64,000 nt of DNA from Hymenobacter siberiensis (GCF_018967845.1 NZ_JAHLZZ010000001.1:4278001-4342000), one strand, 5' to 3'. Shown: positions 16,610 through 25,390, counted from the stretch's first letter. Numbers and translations are program-made. Notes: generated from the letters alone by a model not told the origin.

Positions 16610-17596
16610 TTAAATTAGATTATTTCGATGATGAAATGCCGAAATTACTTGCTGAGCCACGAATTCAATTTCAGCCGGTCCATAGCGGTGGTCAATGGGA
16701 AGCGGCAATAATTCATCAACTAATTGCTTTTCGAAGGTGTAACCTTCATGGCCCGGCCTTGAGTTAACTTCATGCCATAGGCATGGCACAAAGATACTCT
16801 GCTCAAATAAAAGCTTACGATTGATGCCCGCACACCGGAACGGATAACAAAATGGCACCTCATTTGATTGCAGGGGCATTTCTGCTATATTATACTCAAT
16901 CAACAATTTACCGTATAAATTATAATTGGCGCGGCGCTGTGCTGCTACTGCCGCATAGTCAATCCATGAGAGCCAACTTTGTGTCACGGCAGACATGGAA
17001 GTGAGGTCACATGTTATCCGCTCCTCGTATTTGCTAAAAGCTGCATATGCCTCGCTCTGCCGGCCCAGATGACGCAAAATAAGATGGTCGATGCTGATGT
17101 CTTTATTGGGCAGAAGAGACTCATCTTCGCTGTTATTATTGGGTTTATAGAGGTAAGCACCATCCGGAACTCCAAAAAACTTGCGTGCCGAGTTAAATGC
17201 GTATTGCCCGGCAGAAGGCTGGCAGTAAAAAGCCTGAGTTAGGTCGAGCAGCAACTGTTTGCCATATTGAAGCTGCAAGTCAGCGGCGTATTTGTCTTTT
17301 AAGCCAAAATAATTGACATAAAGCAAATACTCATCCGCTTCCAGCACCGGGAGTTTGCGCAATTCCAATGCTTCAGTAAGCCCGTAAAAGCGGTAAGGGG
17401 TAGCTGTGCTCCAAAAGGCTGCCAGCACCGAATCGCAGATGTAAAAAGGCAAGTATACCAAGGCCGGGCGCAGTTCCTGGCACAGTCTTACCAAGCAGGC
17501 GCGGCCACTGCTCAATGACTCTGCGGCATTTGGGTGAAGTTGGTGCGGGCCTGTGGGCAACTCCAGTTCAAAGAAACCTCCAATTGCTTTGTGCAT
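16610..17596 (-). CDS. PLP-dependent aminotransferase-like protein, divergent (DegT-like fold)
   Basis: 328 residues, shorter than the usual 360-400 of DegT/DnrJ/EryC1/StrS enzymes. The segment LLLDLTQAF (D118, Q121) followed by NSARKFFGVPDGAYLY (K139) reproduces the cofactor-site order D-x-x-Q ... S-x-x-K of that superfamily, so it may form an internal aldimine. Overall similarity is weak and the C-terminal substrate loop region is reduced. It starts one base upstream of the end of WbqC (17597), so the genes are coupled. Function unknown; a role with WbqC in modifying an amino sugar is inference. Confidence 0.65.
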   Translation of the reverse strand: MHKAIGGFFELELPTGPHQLHPNAAESLSSGRACLVRLCQELRPALVYLPFYICDSVLAAFWSTATPYRFYGLTEALELRKLPVLEADEYLLYVNYFGLKDKYAADLQLQYGKQLLLDLTQAFYCQPSAGQYAFNSARKFFGVPDGAYLYKPNNNSEDESLLPNKDISIDHLILRHLGRQSEAYAAFSKYEERITCDLTSMSAVTQSWLSWIDYAAVAAQRRANYNLYGKLLIEYNIAEMPLQSNEVPFCYPFRCAGINRKLLFEQSIFVPCLWHEVNSRPGHEGYTFEKQLVDELLPLPIDHRYGPAEIEFVAQQVISAFHHRNNLI

Positions 17597-18301
17597 CTAG
17601 CTAAGCGAATACTGATTTAGTAGCATCTGAACTTCAGGAACGGAGTTATTCATCAGTACATCAACCATGGACAAGCCTGGTACAAATGCGTCGTTTTTTT
17701 TCGACTGCTTGTACGGTGCAATGTGGGCTTCGATAAATTTCAGCGCCACTCCATTACGCTCGAACGCTTCGGCGTTGTACAGCGCACGCCCACCAGGAGC
17801 ATTAATATATACATCGGCACGCTCCAGGCGACAGATATCGAGCACGCGTTCCTGTGCTTTCAAATGGGTATTGTTGTAAACAGCAGACGATGGCACCAAT
17901 TCAACAGGTAGTTGAAGGTATTCCACAATGTTTGTCAGGCTTGCTCGCACCAAGTCGGCGATAGTGCGGGCTTCTGCAGAAAAAATTCGAATAATCAACC
18001 CATTTACCGCCTCAAAATGTGGTGCACGCTGATAGTTCTGCGCGATAGTTTGCAGCAGCTTATTCCTCCACTGGTTGGATGCCTGCAATTCAATGTCGCA
18101 TATCAGCCGATTAGGGCTGGGCTGGTCTAACGGAACCGTAAACAGCCATGGCTGACCATTTACCAATAAGCGGTTACGATTTATCCATCCCCCTTTTATA
18201 AACTGTACATCATCATACACCACAAACCGGTCGGCGGCAGCCAATAACTGAAAGTAGCCAATGTATGGAAATAAATATGGCTGCATTATCACTAACTTCA
18301 T
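17597..18301 (-). CDS. wbqC: WbqC family protein
   Basis: 234 residues beginning MKLVIMQPYLFPYIGYFQLLAAADRF, the characteristic WbqC opening, with YDDVQFIKGGWINRNRLL soon after. The start at 18301 overlaps the TGA of the upstream aminotransferase in an ATGA arrangement; the longer frame to 18412 would run deep into that gene. WbqC proteins occur in O-antigen clusters next to aminotransferases; the family was named from such a locus and its chemistry is, to my knowledge, not firmly established. Neighbours on both sides are PLP-fold proteins, so it probably acts on an amino sugar. Confidence 0.85.
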   Translation of the reverse strand: MKLVIMQPYLFPYIGYFQLLAAADRFVVYDDVQFIKGGWINRNRLLVNGQPWLFTVPLDQPSPNRLICDIELQASNQWRNKLLQTIAQNYQRAPHFEAVNGLIIRIFSAEARTIADLVRASLTNIVEYLQLPVELVPSSAVYNNTHLKAQERVLDICRLERADVYINAPGGRALYNAEAFERNGVALKFIEAHIAPYKQSKKNDAFVPGLSMVDVLMNNSVPEVQMLLNQYSLS

Positions 18302-19395
18302 CGGCAAGCTTCTTGAATGATGTGTGAAATCCGAAGTACGTCGTGCTGTTCGAGTTCCTGGTAAAATGGCAGGCATAGTATCCGAAGGCTCACATCTTCC
18401 GATACCGGACACTCGGCGCCCACGTGGTAAGGCAGCTTATTAAGCGAAGGAAAGAAATAGCGCCGGGTATTGATATCGTTATCTGCTAATCGCGCTTTCA
18501 CGTTGAGCATTTCCTCTTCGGTACCGAACACGATAGGGAAATACGAGTAGTTGTATTCCAAGCTTGATTCATCAGGCTCAGGGTAGCGAATTGCTAATCC
18601 TACCAGTTCTTGCTTATACGTGGCAGCAATCTGCTGTCGGCGCTGAATAAAATCCGGCACCCGGGGCAAATTGCACAGGCCCATTGCGGCGTGAAACTCG
18701 GAGTTCTTGCCGTTCACGCCCAGGCTGAAATATTCATCGCCAACGTGCCCGAACGATTTATAGAGCCATACTTTTCGTGCCAGCTCGTCATCATTAATTA
18801 CAATAGCACCGCCTTCAATGGTATGGAACAGCTTTGTAGCGTGAAAACTGCAAGTGGCCAAATCACCGAAACTAAGCAGTGAGCGGCCGTGCACATTGAC
18901 GCCAAAGGCATGCGCACCGTCGTAGATAACCTTAATATTATGACGCTTGGCGATTTCTTCAATGGCTAAAACGTCACAGGGATATCCGTAGACGTGAGTT
19001 GCCAAGATAGCTGAAGTGCGCGGAGTAATTGCAGCTTCAATCTTTGTAGCATCAATGCAGAATGTCTGGTTTTCGATGTCAACAAAAATCGGCTCGCAAT
19101 TTTCCCACAGTATTGCGGTAGTAGTAGCGACGTAGGAAAACGGCGTCGTGACAATTTCACCCGTCAGGCCTAAGGCTTTGATTGCTATTTGTAATGCAAT
19201 TGTTCCATTGGAGAGGAATTGAACGTGTGGAACACCTAGATATTCCTTCAACTCTTTCTCAAGCTGTTGAACAAGTGGACCATTATTTGTTAGCCAGCCA
19301 CGCTCCCATATTCCCTCCAAATAATGAGTGTATTCGGTGAGAGGCGGCAAAAATGCTTTGGTGACATTAATCATATTCATATTCTTTTTCAGCAA
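18298..19395 (-). CDS. DegT/DnrJ/EryC1/StrS aminotransferase (VioA-like)
   Basis: 365 residues. PLP-site features: SNGTIALQIA near 62-71, YDGAHAFG (D159 region), and CSFHATKLFHTIEGGAI with the Schiff-base lysine K188. The HATK and E-G-G-A patterns are closest to the VioA/WecE-like branch that aminates the 4-keto group of dTDP-4-keto-6-deoxyglucose. The product would be a dTDP-4-amino-4,6-dideoxyhexose. It is the first gene of a tightly packed set with WbqC and the divergent PLP protein. Start could also be the ATG at 19380 or 19374; 19395 is the longest. Confidence 0.85.
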   Translation of the reverse strand: MLKKNMNMINVTKAFLPPLTEYTHYLEGIWERGWLTNNGPLVQQLEKELKEYLGVPHVQFLSNGTIALQIAIKALGLTGEIVTTPFSYVATTTAILWENCEPIFVDIENQTFCIDATKIEAAITPRTSAILATHVYGYPCDVLAIEEIAKRHNIKVIYDGAHAFGVNVHGRSLLSFGDLATCSFHATKLFHTIEGGAIVINDDELARKVWLYKSFGHVGDEYFSLGVNGKNSEFHAAMGLCNLPRVPDFIQRRQQIAATYKQELVGLAIRYPEPDESSLEYNYSYFPIVFGTEEEMLNVKARLADNDINTRRYFFPSLNKLPYHVGAECPVSEDVSLRILCLPFYQELEQHDVLRISHIIQEACR

Positions 19396-19451
19396 AGCTG
19401 ATAAAAATCATTGCCTTACATCTTTGGATACCTAGACAACAATGTTTCTTT

Positions 19452-20636
19452 TTACCCTATGGATATCAGCTCTCTCTTCTCTAACTCCTGCTTTAGCTTG
19501 GCAACCCATACATCCCAGTTCAGCACCTGTTCGTAAAGGACGCGGCTTTTATGCCGCAGGTGTTGGTAGAGAGCGGGGTCGGACAGAATTTCTTGGATGC
19601 GGCGGGCAAAGTCTTCGCCGGTAGCGCTCAGGGGCAGCATGTAGCCGTTGGCTCCCTGCTGCACGAAGCTGCTAATGCCCCCCACGTTGGTAGTAAGCAC
19701 CGGCAGGCCAAAGGCATTGGCATCGCAAAAGGCAATGGCAGCGCACTCGGCCCGCGAGGGCATCAGGAAAAAATCGGCGGTGCTAAACAGCTCGTGCAGC
19801 CGGGCCTGGTCGGCGGGCACGCCCATGTTCAGGAAAGGAATGGTCTGGAAACCGGGGTTGGGATAATTTTCGGGGTCGGGCGGGGCGCAGCCGATTACCG
19901 TGAGCGTGGCCGGAGTGCCCAATTTCTGCAACGCCACCATGGTTTCGTAGGCCACGGGCCCGCCTTTTCGGGCCCACTCGCCACCGAGCAGCAATAGCCG
20001 GCAGCCGCTATCGGCGGCGGGCTGGTGGCGCAGGGCTTCGGCGTGCGTGGGCGGGAACGGGTAGTTAGAGCCGAACGGGATAACGGTCAGCTTATCGGCC
20101 GGGGCCCCGTAGTCCTGCCGCGCCGACTGCGCCGCCCACTCCGAGGAGTAGCAGACCAGGCTGGCGCGGGTGAGGGCCTGCTTTTCGAGGTGGTTAAGCT
20201 CACTTTTACTGATGTCGAGCAAACCAGTCAGGCCGGGATAGAAGTCGATAAGCTGCGTGAGCGTGGAATCTTCGATGTAGACAATGGGCACATCGGTGCG
20301 CAGATAGGCTATTTCGGTGAAGGAAGCGGGAGCCACCAGCAGGTCGAATTGCTGCTTGGCTATTTTGCGACCGAATACCCGGCCGTACCAGCGGGCCACG
20401 GTAATGCTCCAGCCATACTGGTAGCGCTTGCCCGTGAGGGGGCGCACCAGCCAGCTGTTGAGCCGGTCGCCGAGGGCGAAGGGCCAGCGCATGGATACCG
20501 GTCCCAGGGCTACTACCTCACCCAGATTGCGCTCCAGGGCTTTGAAAATAGAGTAGTGCACGCCCGACCAGGAGCGCCGGTCGAGCGGGTTGGTACTCGT
20601 TACGAAGCCGATTCGCAGGCGTTTAGTGGTCATCAC
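19452..20636 (-). CDS. Glycosyltransferase, GT4 family
   Basis: 394 residues. N-terminal IGFVTSTNPLDRRSWSGVHYSIFKAL is a variant GT4 opening in which the glycine loop is S-W-S-G. The donor domain includes LLLLGGEWARKGGPVAYETMVAL and MPSRAECAAIAFCDANAFGLPVLTTNVGG with the E-x7-E-like acidic motif. Standard retaining transferase of the locus; donor unknown. It lies 56 bp upstream of the aminotransferase at 19395 on the same strand. The GC content returns to the higher level typical of the flanking genes. Confidence 0.87.
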   Translation of the reverse strand: MMTTKRLRIGFVTSTNPLDRRSWSGVHYSIFKALERNLGEVVALGPVSMRWPFALGDRLNSWLVRPLTGKRYQYGWSITVARWYGRVFGRKIAKQQFDLLVAPASFTEIAYLRTDVPIVYIEDSTLTQLIDFYPGLTGLLDISKSELNHLEKQALTRASLVCYSSEWAAQSARQDYGAPADKLTVIPFGSNYPFPPTHAEALRHQPAADSGCRLLLLGGEWARKGGPVAYETMVALQKLGTPATLTVIGCAPPDPENYPNPGFQTIPFLNMGVPADQARLHELFSTADFFLMPSRAECAAIAFCDANAFGLPVLTTNVGGISSFVQQGANGYMLPLSATGEDFARRIQEILSDPALYQHLRHKSRVLYEQVLNWDVWVAKLKQELEKRELISIG

Positions 20637-20699
20637 AGCGGCAAGTAGCGGAAGCGTCCTGGATTTGGCACGCCTTGTTTATTGTAGGATGGTTGGTAC

Positions 20700-21662
20700 T
20701 TATTTGCTGGCTGGCACCCGCTCGTAATTTGCCACGTACCAGTCCCATGTTTGTTGTAGGGAATGGCTGAAGGAGTGAGCCGGCTGCCAGCCAGTGTGCG
20801 CATGGAGCCGGCTTATGTCCAGCACATTGGCTTTCACGTCAAACGGACGCTCGGGTAGGATTCGGATTTCGGGCATGAGCCCTTGGGTGCGGGCCAGAGG
20901 CAGTAGAATGTCGACCACATGACGGTTGCTGTGGCCTTCGCCGCTGCCAAGGTTGTACACCTCGCCGGGGCGGCCATCGACCAGTGCGGCCACGATACCG
21001 GTGGCCATGTCGTGCACGTGCAGGTAATCGCGGATAGTGCCTTCCTCGCCGAAGATGTCGATGGTACGGCCATCGAGCAGCGAGGCAATGGCCGTGCCCA
21101 CGAACCCCTGGCCGGCATACACCCGCTGACCCGGGCCGAAGGCGTTGGCCGGCCGCACGCAGACGATGGGCAGCTTGCTGAAGTGGAAGTACATGTGGGC
21201 GTACTTCTCAATGGCCAGCTTGGTAATGCCGTAGGGCGAAATCGGATTGGTGGGATGGTCTTCGGCCAGTGGTACGGTCTGGGCCGGACCGTACACGGTG
21301 CCGCCCGACGAAATCCAGACGAACTTGCGCAAGGGCAGCTTGGCCGCCTGCTCAAACAGGCGCACGGCCTCGGGCAGGTTCACCAGAATGTCGTTAACGG
21401 GGTTCTGAAAGCTGGTTTGGGGCACGGTGGCGTAGGCCAGGTCGATTACTTCATCGACGGAGCTCAGCGTCTGAATCAGCAGCTCGGTGGTGGTATCGGG
21501 CGGGTGCTGCACATAACGGACGGCAACGGGCAGGTGCAGGGCATCGTCTTCCCGGCCTACCACTACCACTTGGCGGTCGCCCCGGCGCAGTAATTCTTCT
21601 ACTACAAATCGTCCGATGAAGCCGGCTCCTCCAATTACGCAGGTTGTTAACATATCTGGCAT
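20700..21662 (-). CDS. NAD-dependent epimerase/dehydratase (extended SDR)
   Basis: 320 residues: Rossmann motif VIGGAGFIGRF near residues 9-19, the serine-containing WISSGGTVYG around 116-125, and the catalytic pair Y144-x3-K148 in SPYGITKLA. This is the extended short-chain dehydrogenase family that includes GalE and other nucleotide-sugar epimerases and reductases. The sequence does not settle which reaction is carried out. It lies between glycosyltransferases in a same-strand run. The ATG at 21653 (MLTTC) is an alternative start closer to the dinucleotide-binding strand. Confidence 0.85.
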   Translation of the reverse strand: MPDMLTTCVIGGAGFIGRFVVEELLRRGDRQVVVVGREDDALHLPVAVRYVQHPPDTTTELLIQTLSSVDEVIDLAYATVPQTSFQNPVNDILVNLPEAVRLFEQAAKLPLRKFVWISSGGTVYGPAQTVPLAEDHPTNPISPYGITKLAIEKYAHMYFHFSKLPIVCVRPANAFGPGQRVYAGQGFVGTAIASLLDGRTIDIFGEEGTIRDYLHVHDMATGIVAALVDGRPGEVYNLGSGEGHSNRHVVDILLPLARTQGLMPEIRILPERPFDVKANVLDISRLHAHTGWQPAHSFSHSLQQTWDWYVANYERVPASK

Positions 21663-21822
21663 TATTACAAGATGCTTTCAGCTTCAGTAAGCCATACAGC
21701 TGTGGCAGCTTGCTGAATTAGTTTCACAAAGGTAAAGCCAGTATCTGTCCGGACCTCACGCTAATATTCAGCACGCTATTTCAGGCCACGGATTTGAGGG
21801 CCGAATTATGGCTTGTGCTTTG

Positions 21823-22752
21823 CTAACCAAACGTTTCGCGCACCACGTACAGCGGCCGCTTACGGGCCGCATCCAGCCCGCGCCACACGTACTCGCCAAT
21901 CACGCCCAGCGCAATCATCTGGAAGGCGGATACGAAGAGCATGACCACCATGAGCGTAGTCCAGCCGGCGGGCTCATCGGGGCTGGCAATTTTGAGGGCG
22001 ATGACGTAGAGGCCGTAAATGAGGGCAATTAAACCTAGCCCCAGGCCCAGCACGGAAATGGCCCGAATGGGCACGAAAGAAAACGCCAACAGCGAATCGA
22101 CCAGCAGTTTGATTTTTTTGGAAAGCGTCCAGCGCGACTTGCCGATTTCGCGCTTGCGGCGGGTGTAAGGAATGTTGACGTAAGCAAAGCCCAGCCACAC
22201 CATGAGGTAGAACACGTTGGAGTTGCGCTCGTGCAGCTTCAGCACCTCGGTGGCTACCTGTCGGTCGAAAAACACGAAGTCGAAGCCGCCGTCGGGGATA
22301 TTACTCAGGGCCAGATTCTTCATCAGCCAATGAAACAGCTTGGCCATGGCCACGGACAGGCCGGTATCTTCCCGGCCCTGGCGGTTGCCTATGACCAGCT
22401 TAATGCCCTGCTGCCAGTAGCCGTACATCTCCGCCATCAGCTCGGGGGGGTCTTGCAGGTCGGCGGTGATGACGGACAGGCAGTCGCCGGTGGCATAAAC
22501 CATGCCGGCCACAATGGCGTTGTAGGAGCCTACGTTGCCGGCCAAATCTACGATGCGGATGCGACCGGGGTAAAGGCCCTGCGCCCGCCGCAGGGCCCCC
22601 AGGGTGTCGTCGCCGGAGCCATCGTTCACGAATATGTACTCGAATGTGACTTCGGGCGGAAAATTTGCTTCGTTCGCCACCAGCTCGCGGGTCGTCACCG
22701 GGATATTATCCTCGTTGAAGTAGCAGGGAACGATGACGGAGAGCTTGGGCAT
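21823..22752 (-). CDS. Polyprenyl-phosphate glycosyltransferase, GT2 (DPM1/GtrB-like)
   Basis: 309 residues from the ATG at 22752 (MPKLSVIVPCYFNEDNIP); the longer frame to 22854 would overlap the upstream gene's end. N-terminal GT-A domain with FVNDGSGDDTL and ITADLQDPPELM (D-x-D-like), then the IGNRQGREDT loop and two hydrophobic helices near residues 225-295, as in GtrB and ArnC. Such proteins charge undecaprenyl phosphate with a sugar on the inner membrane. It may prime a glycan side branch or feed a GT-C transferase such as the one at 28390. It follows the aminotransferase gene at 22820 on the same strand. Confidence 0.88.
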   Translation of the reverse strand: MPKLSVIVPCYFNEDNIPVTTRELVANEANFPPEVTFEYIFVNDGSGDDTLGALRRAQGLYPGRIRIVDLAGNVGSYNAIVAGMVYATGDCLSVITADLQDPPELMAEMYGYWQQGIKLVIGNRQGREDTGLSVAMAKLFHWLMKNLALSNIPDGGFDFVFFDRQVATEVLKLHERNSNVFYLMVWLGFAYVNIPYTRRKREIGKSRWTLSKKIKLLVDSLLAFSFVPIRAISVLGLGLGLIALIYGLYVIALKIASPDEPAGWTTLMVVMLFVSAFQMIALGVIGEYVWRGLDAARKRPLYVVRETFG

Positions 22753-22819
22753 GGAAGGGGTAGATTGATTGAAGGCGCACGGGGCGTACGGCGGGAATTT
22801 TGAAGGAAAGGGCCGCTGA

Positions 22820-23917
22820 TTAAAATACGCGAATGGCATCAGCCACGGCGGCAACGTGCGCCTCGGTCATGCCCGGCCACATGGGCAGACTCAGGCAGGT
22901 ATTGGCCAGCTCCTCGGCGATGGGAAAGCTGCCGGGCGCAAACCCGAGCGCCTGATACGCCTGCTGCAAATGGGGCGGCACGGGGTAGTGAATCAGACTG
23001 CCGATGCCCTGGGCCGTAAGATGCTGCTGCAGGGCGGCGCGCTGGGGCGTGTGCACCACGTAGAGGTGGTAGACGTGGGTAGCACCCTCGGCCACGGCTG
23101 GCAGGCGCAGGTTGGGGATTCCGGCCAGGTGCTGGTCGTACCAGGCGGCTACCTGCTGGCGCTGGCGCGTCCACTCCGGCAGGTGCGGCAGCTTTACACG
23201 GAGCAGGGCCCCCTGCAGCTCGTCGAGACGGGAGTTGTAGCCCACTACTTCGTTGTAGTATTTCTGCTGCGAGCCGTAGTTGCGCAGCACCTGCACCTTT
23301 TGGGCCAGGGCGGCATCGTTGGTGGTCACGGCCCCGGCATCGCCGATGGCCCCTAGGTTTTTGCCAGGGTAGAAGCTGGTGCCATTCACATGGCCGAAGC
23401 TGCCGGTGACTTCGCCCGCGAAGGAAGCACCCTGCGCCTGGGCATTATCTTCCACCACGTACAGATTGTGCTGCGTGGCCAGGGCCATTATTTCCGTCAT
23501 GCGGCAGGCCTGCCCGTAGAGGTGCACCGGCATAATGGCACGGGTACGCGGCGTGAGGGCAGCGGCAATGCGAGCCGGGTCGAGGTTGCTGGTCGCGGGG
23601 TCGGGTTCGACGGGCACGGGCGTGGCGCCTACCTGCGTCACGGCCAGCCAGGTGGCGATGTAGGTGTTCGAAGGCACGATAACCTCGTCGCCGGGGCCTA
23701 CGCCCAGCACGCGCAGGGCCAGCACCAAGGCATCGAGGCCGTTGGCTACGCCCACAGTGTGCGCCACCTGGTTGAATGCAGCGTACTCCCGCTCAAACTG
23801 CTTTACTTCTTCGCCCAGCACGTACCAGTAGGAATCGTAGACGCGGCTGAAGGCGGCGGTCATGGCATCGCGCAGCGGGGCGTGCTGGGGCTCAAAGCTC
23901 AGGAAAGGAATATTCAT
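22820..23917 (-). CDS. dTDP-3-keto-6-deoxyhexose 3-aminotransferase (FdtB/QdtB-like)
   Basis: 365 residues. DegT-family PLP site with K186 in SFYPGKNLGAIGDAGAV, D157 in VVEDNAQAQG, and the RNYGSQQKYYNEVVGYNSRLDELQGALL block typical of the FdtB/QdtB/DesV subgroup. These enzymes aminate C3 of the dTDP-3-keto-6-deoxyhexose made by FdtA/QdtA. The ketoisomerase (24890) and an N-acyltransferase (23949) are immediately upstream on the same strand, giving a three-step set towards dTDP-Fuc3NAc or dTDP-Qui3NAc. Which of the two cannot be read from sequence alone. Confidence 0.88.
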   Translation of the reverse strand: MNIPFLSFEPQHAPLRDAMTAAFSRVYDSYWYVLGEEVKQFEREYAAFNQVAHTVGVANGLDALVLALRVLGVGPGDEVIVPSNTYIATWLAVTQVGATPVPVEPDPATSNLDPARIAAALTPRTRAIMPVHLYGQACRMTEIMALATQHNLYVVEDNAQAQGASFAGEVTGSFGHVNGTSFYPGKNLGAIGDAGAVTTNDAALAQKVQVLRNYGSQQKYYNEVVGYNSRLDELQGALLRVKLPHLPEWTRQRQQVAAWYDQHLAGIPNLRLPAVAEGATHVYHLYVVHTPQRAALQQHLTAQGIGSLIHYPVPPHLQQAYQALGFAPGSFPIAEELANTCLSLPMWPGMTEAHVAAVADAIRVF

Positions 23918-23948
23918 CGGAGTAGGGGTACTTGGTAGCGGGTAATAA

Positions 23949-24908
23949 TCAATCCATCAGGCCATTGCAGGCCAGCACATGGCTGGTGGCCCCCAACCGG
24001 AAACCCAGCTTCTCGCAGGACCGAAATACGGCGTGGTTGGTGGCCTGGGTGGTCATGAGCACGGCTTCGTGACCGGCAGCCTGGGCACGGCGCACGGTTT
24101 CGGCCATCAGCTTTACGTGCCAGCCGCGGTTAACCGGGCCAACGGCCGTAAGCAACACCCGCGAAAGGACCGTTCCCAATGCCTGCGCATCATGAGCAAG
24201 GTCGCTGATGGCCAGGAAAGAATCGACTGGCAAATCGGGCTGGTCGGGCACCAGCACCACATCGGCCAGGCCGGCAGCTACCGTATTTTCGGCGTAGCGG
24301 GCCAGGTAGGCATCGGCCCGAGCAGTGCCAAACCAAGAATCGGCATGAAAACGGTCGTAAGCGTTGCGAGCAGTAGCCGCTACCTGACCAACGAGGGCGG
24401 CCTCCCCTACCGCAGCCGGGCGCACCGGGTAGCGCGGATAGTCGAAAGACGAGAGTTGGTCGCGGTAGTAAGTCAGGCGTGTTTCCACCAATTGCCAGCC
24501 GGCCCCGGTGAGGGCCTGCAACAGCCGAATATCCTCGGCCGGCACCACGCTGAAAGCATAGTAAGCGGCTCCATGCCGGGCGGCCAGCTGCTGGCGTAGC
24601 TCAGTAGCAGCCTGCGTCAGTTGGGTCGGACTGGTCATTCCATCGAACAATGCTGTAAACAGCCGGTACATCGGCGCATTGAAGTAGCCCGAATCCCAGG
24701 TCAGGTGCTGGAGCAGCCATTGCACGTCGCCGGAGGCAGCCGCCACGGTTTCAGCGCCGGCCTCCTGCTCCCAGCGGGTGGCGGCCCCGGTGCCAAACAG
24801 TTCCTGCTGGCGCTCAGCAGCGAGCTGCCGCAGAAAGTAATAGGGTGAATAATAGGCTAGCTCAGCGCGGCGGGCAGCCACGAGCGGGCTCAGGCTTTGG
24901 GTGCCCAT
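23949..24908 (-). CDS. GNAT-like amino-sugar N-acyltransferase (WecD/RffC-like)
   Basis: 319 residues. The mid-N-terminal block HLTWDSGYFNAPMYRLF matches the L-x-W-D-S-x-F-F opening that marks WecD/RffC-type dTDP-amino-sugar acetyltransferases, and the C-terminal half is a GNAT fold ending ATNHAVFRSCEKLGFRLGATSHVL. About 55 extra N-terminal residues precede the block. The start codon lies inside the end of the ketoisomerase gene (19-bp overlap), so the two are translated together. The likely reaction is N-acetylation (or other acylation) of the 3-amino group made by the next gene in the operon. Confidence 0.78.
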   Translation of the reverse strand: MGTQSLSPLVAARRAELAYYSPYYFLRQLAAERQQELFGTGAATRWEQEAGAETVAAASGDVQWLLQHLTWDSGYFNAPMYRLFTALFDGMTSPTQLTQAATELRQQLAARHGAAYYAFSVVPAEDIRLLQALTGAGWQLVETRLTYYRDQLSSFDYPRYPVRPAAVGEAALVGQVAATARNAYDRFHADSWFGTARADAYLARYAENTVAAGLADVVLVPDQPDLPVDSFLAISDLAHDAQALGTVLSRVLLTAVGPVNRGWHVKLMAETVRRAQAAGHEAVLMTTQATNHAVFRSCEKLGFRLGATSHVLACNGLMD

Positions 24909-25312
24909 TGCTGACGAAACGTTGCGTAATCACGAATATAATCATCCTCCGCGTAGGGCTGCGAGGCCAAGGCGAGCTGCACCGCCGTGTGCGAGTACTG
25001 CATAGTGTGCCAGGCACAGGGCGGTACGTACAAACCCATGTTGGGGTCCTCAAGGCGGAAGAGTTGAATATCACCATCGGCCATTTCCGTGGTGACAATG
25101 ATGCGGCCGGCCACGGCAATCAACACCTGCTCGGTGCGGTGATGGGCGTGACGGCCCCGCACGATGCTTTCCGGGGTGTGGTACGTCCAGAAAACACGCT
25201 GCACCGCGAAAGGCAGAGGGTCCTTGGCGTTTTCGCCCACGGAGATGTAACCAATACCCGGCACCCCCAGCTTGGGGAACTCGATAAGGTGTGGAGCAGG
25301 ATAATCGGCCAT
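24890..25312 (-). CDS. dTDP-4-keto-6-deoxyglucose 3,4-ketoisomerase (FdtA/QdtA, WxcM-like cupin)
   Basis: 140 residues, the usual length of FdtA/QdtA. The cupin signature IVRGRHAHHRTEQVLIAVAGRI carries the paired histidines of the active site, and VPPCAWHTMQY is the second conserved block. The enzyme moves the keto group from C4 to C3 of dTDP-4-keto-6-deoxyglucose, feeding the 3-aminotransferase at 22820. First gene of its operon. Only 6 bases separate its ATG from the remnant 3' end of a UDP-xylose-synthase-like gene, so its native promoter region is not obvious. Confidence 0.9.
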   Translation of the reverse strand: MADYPAPHLIEFPKLGVPGIGYISVGENAKDPLPFAVQRVFWTYHTPESIVRGRHAHHRTEQVLIAVAGRIIVTTEMADGDIQLFRLEDPNMGLYVPPCAWHTMQYSHTAVQLALASQPYAEDDYIRDYATFRQQWAPKA

Positions 25313-25318
25313 CGGAAA

Positions 25319-25390
25319 TTATTTGACGTGTTCTTTGAAATACTCTGGCAAGCGGCGTAGGCCTTCAGTACGGTCCACCTTGGGCTCCTG
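25319..25390 (-). pseudogene. Remnant 3' end of a second UDP-glucuronate decarboxylase gene
   Basis: Read on the minus strand this encodes EPKVDRTEGLRRLPEYFKEHVK and a TAA stop, 19 of 22 residues identical to the C-terminus of the intact gene at 25808-26764, with many silent differences. Nothing upstream of it (25391-25807) continues the homology. It is either the tail of a deleted paralogue or the displaced end of a foreign allele left by recombination. Confidence 0.85.
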
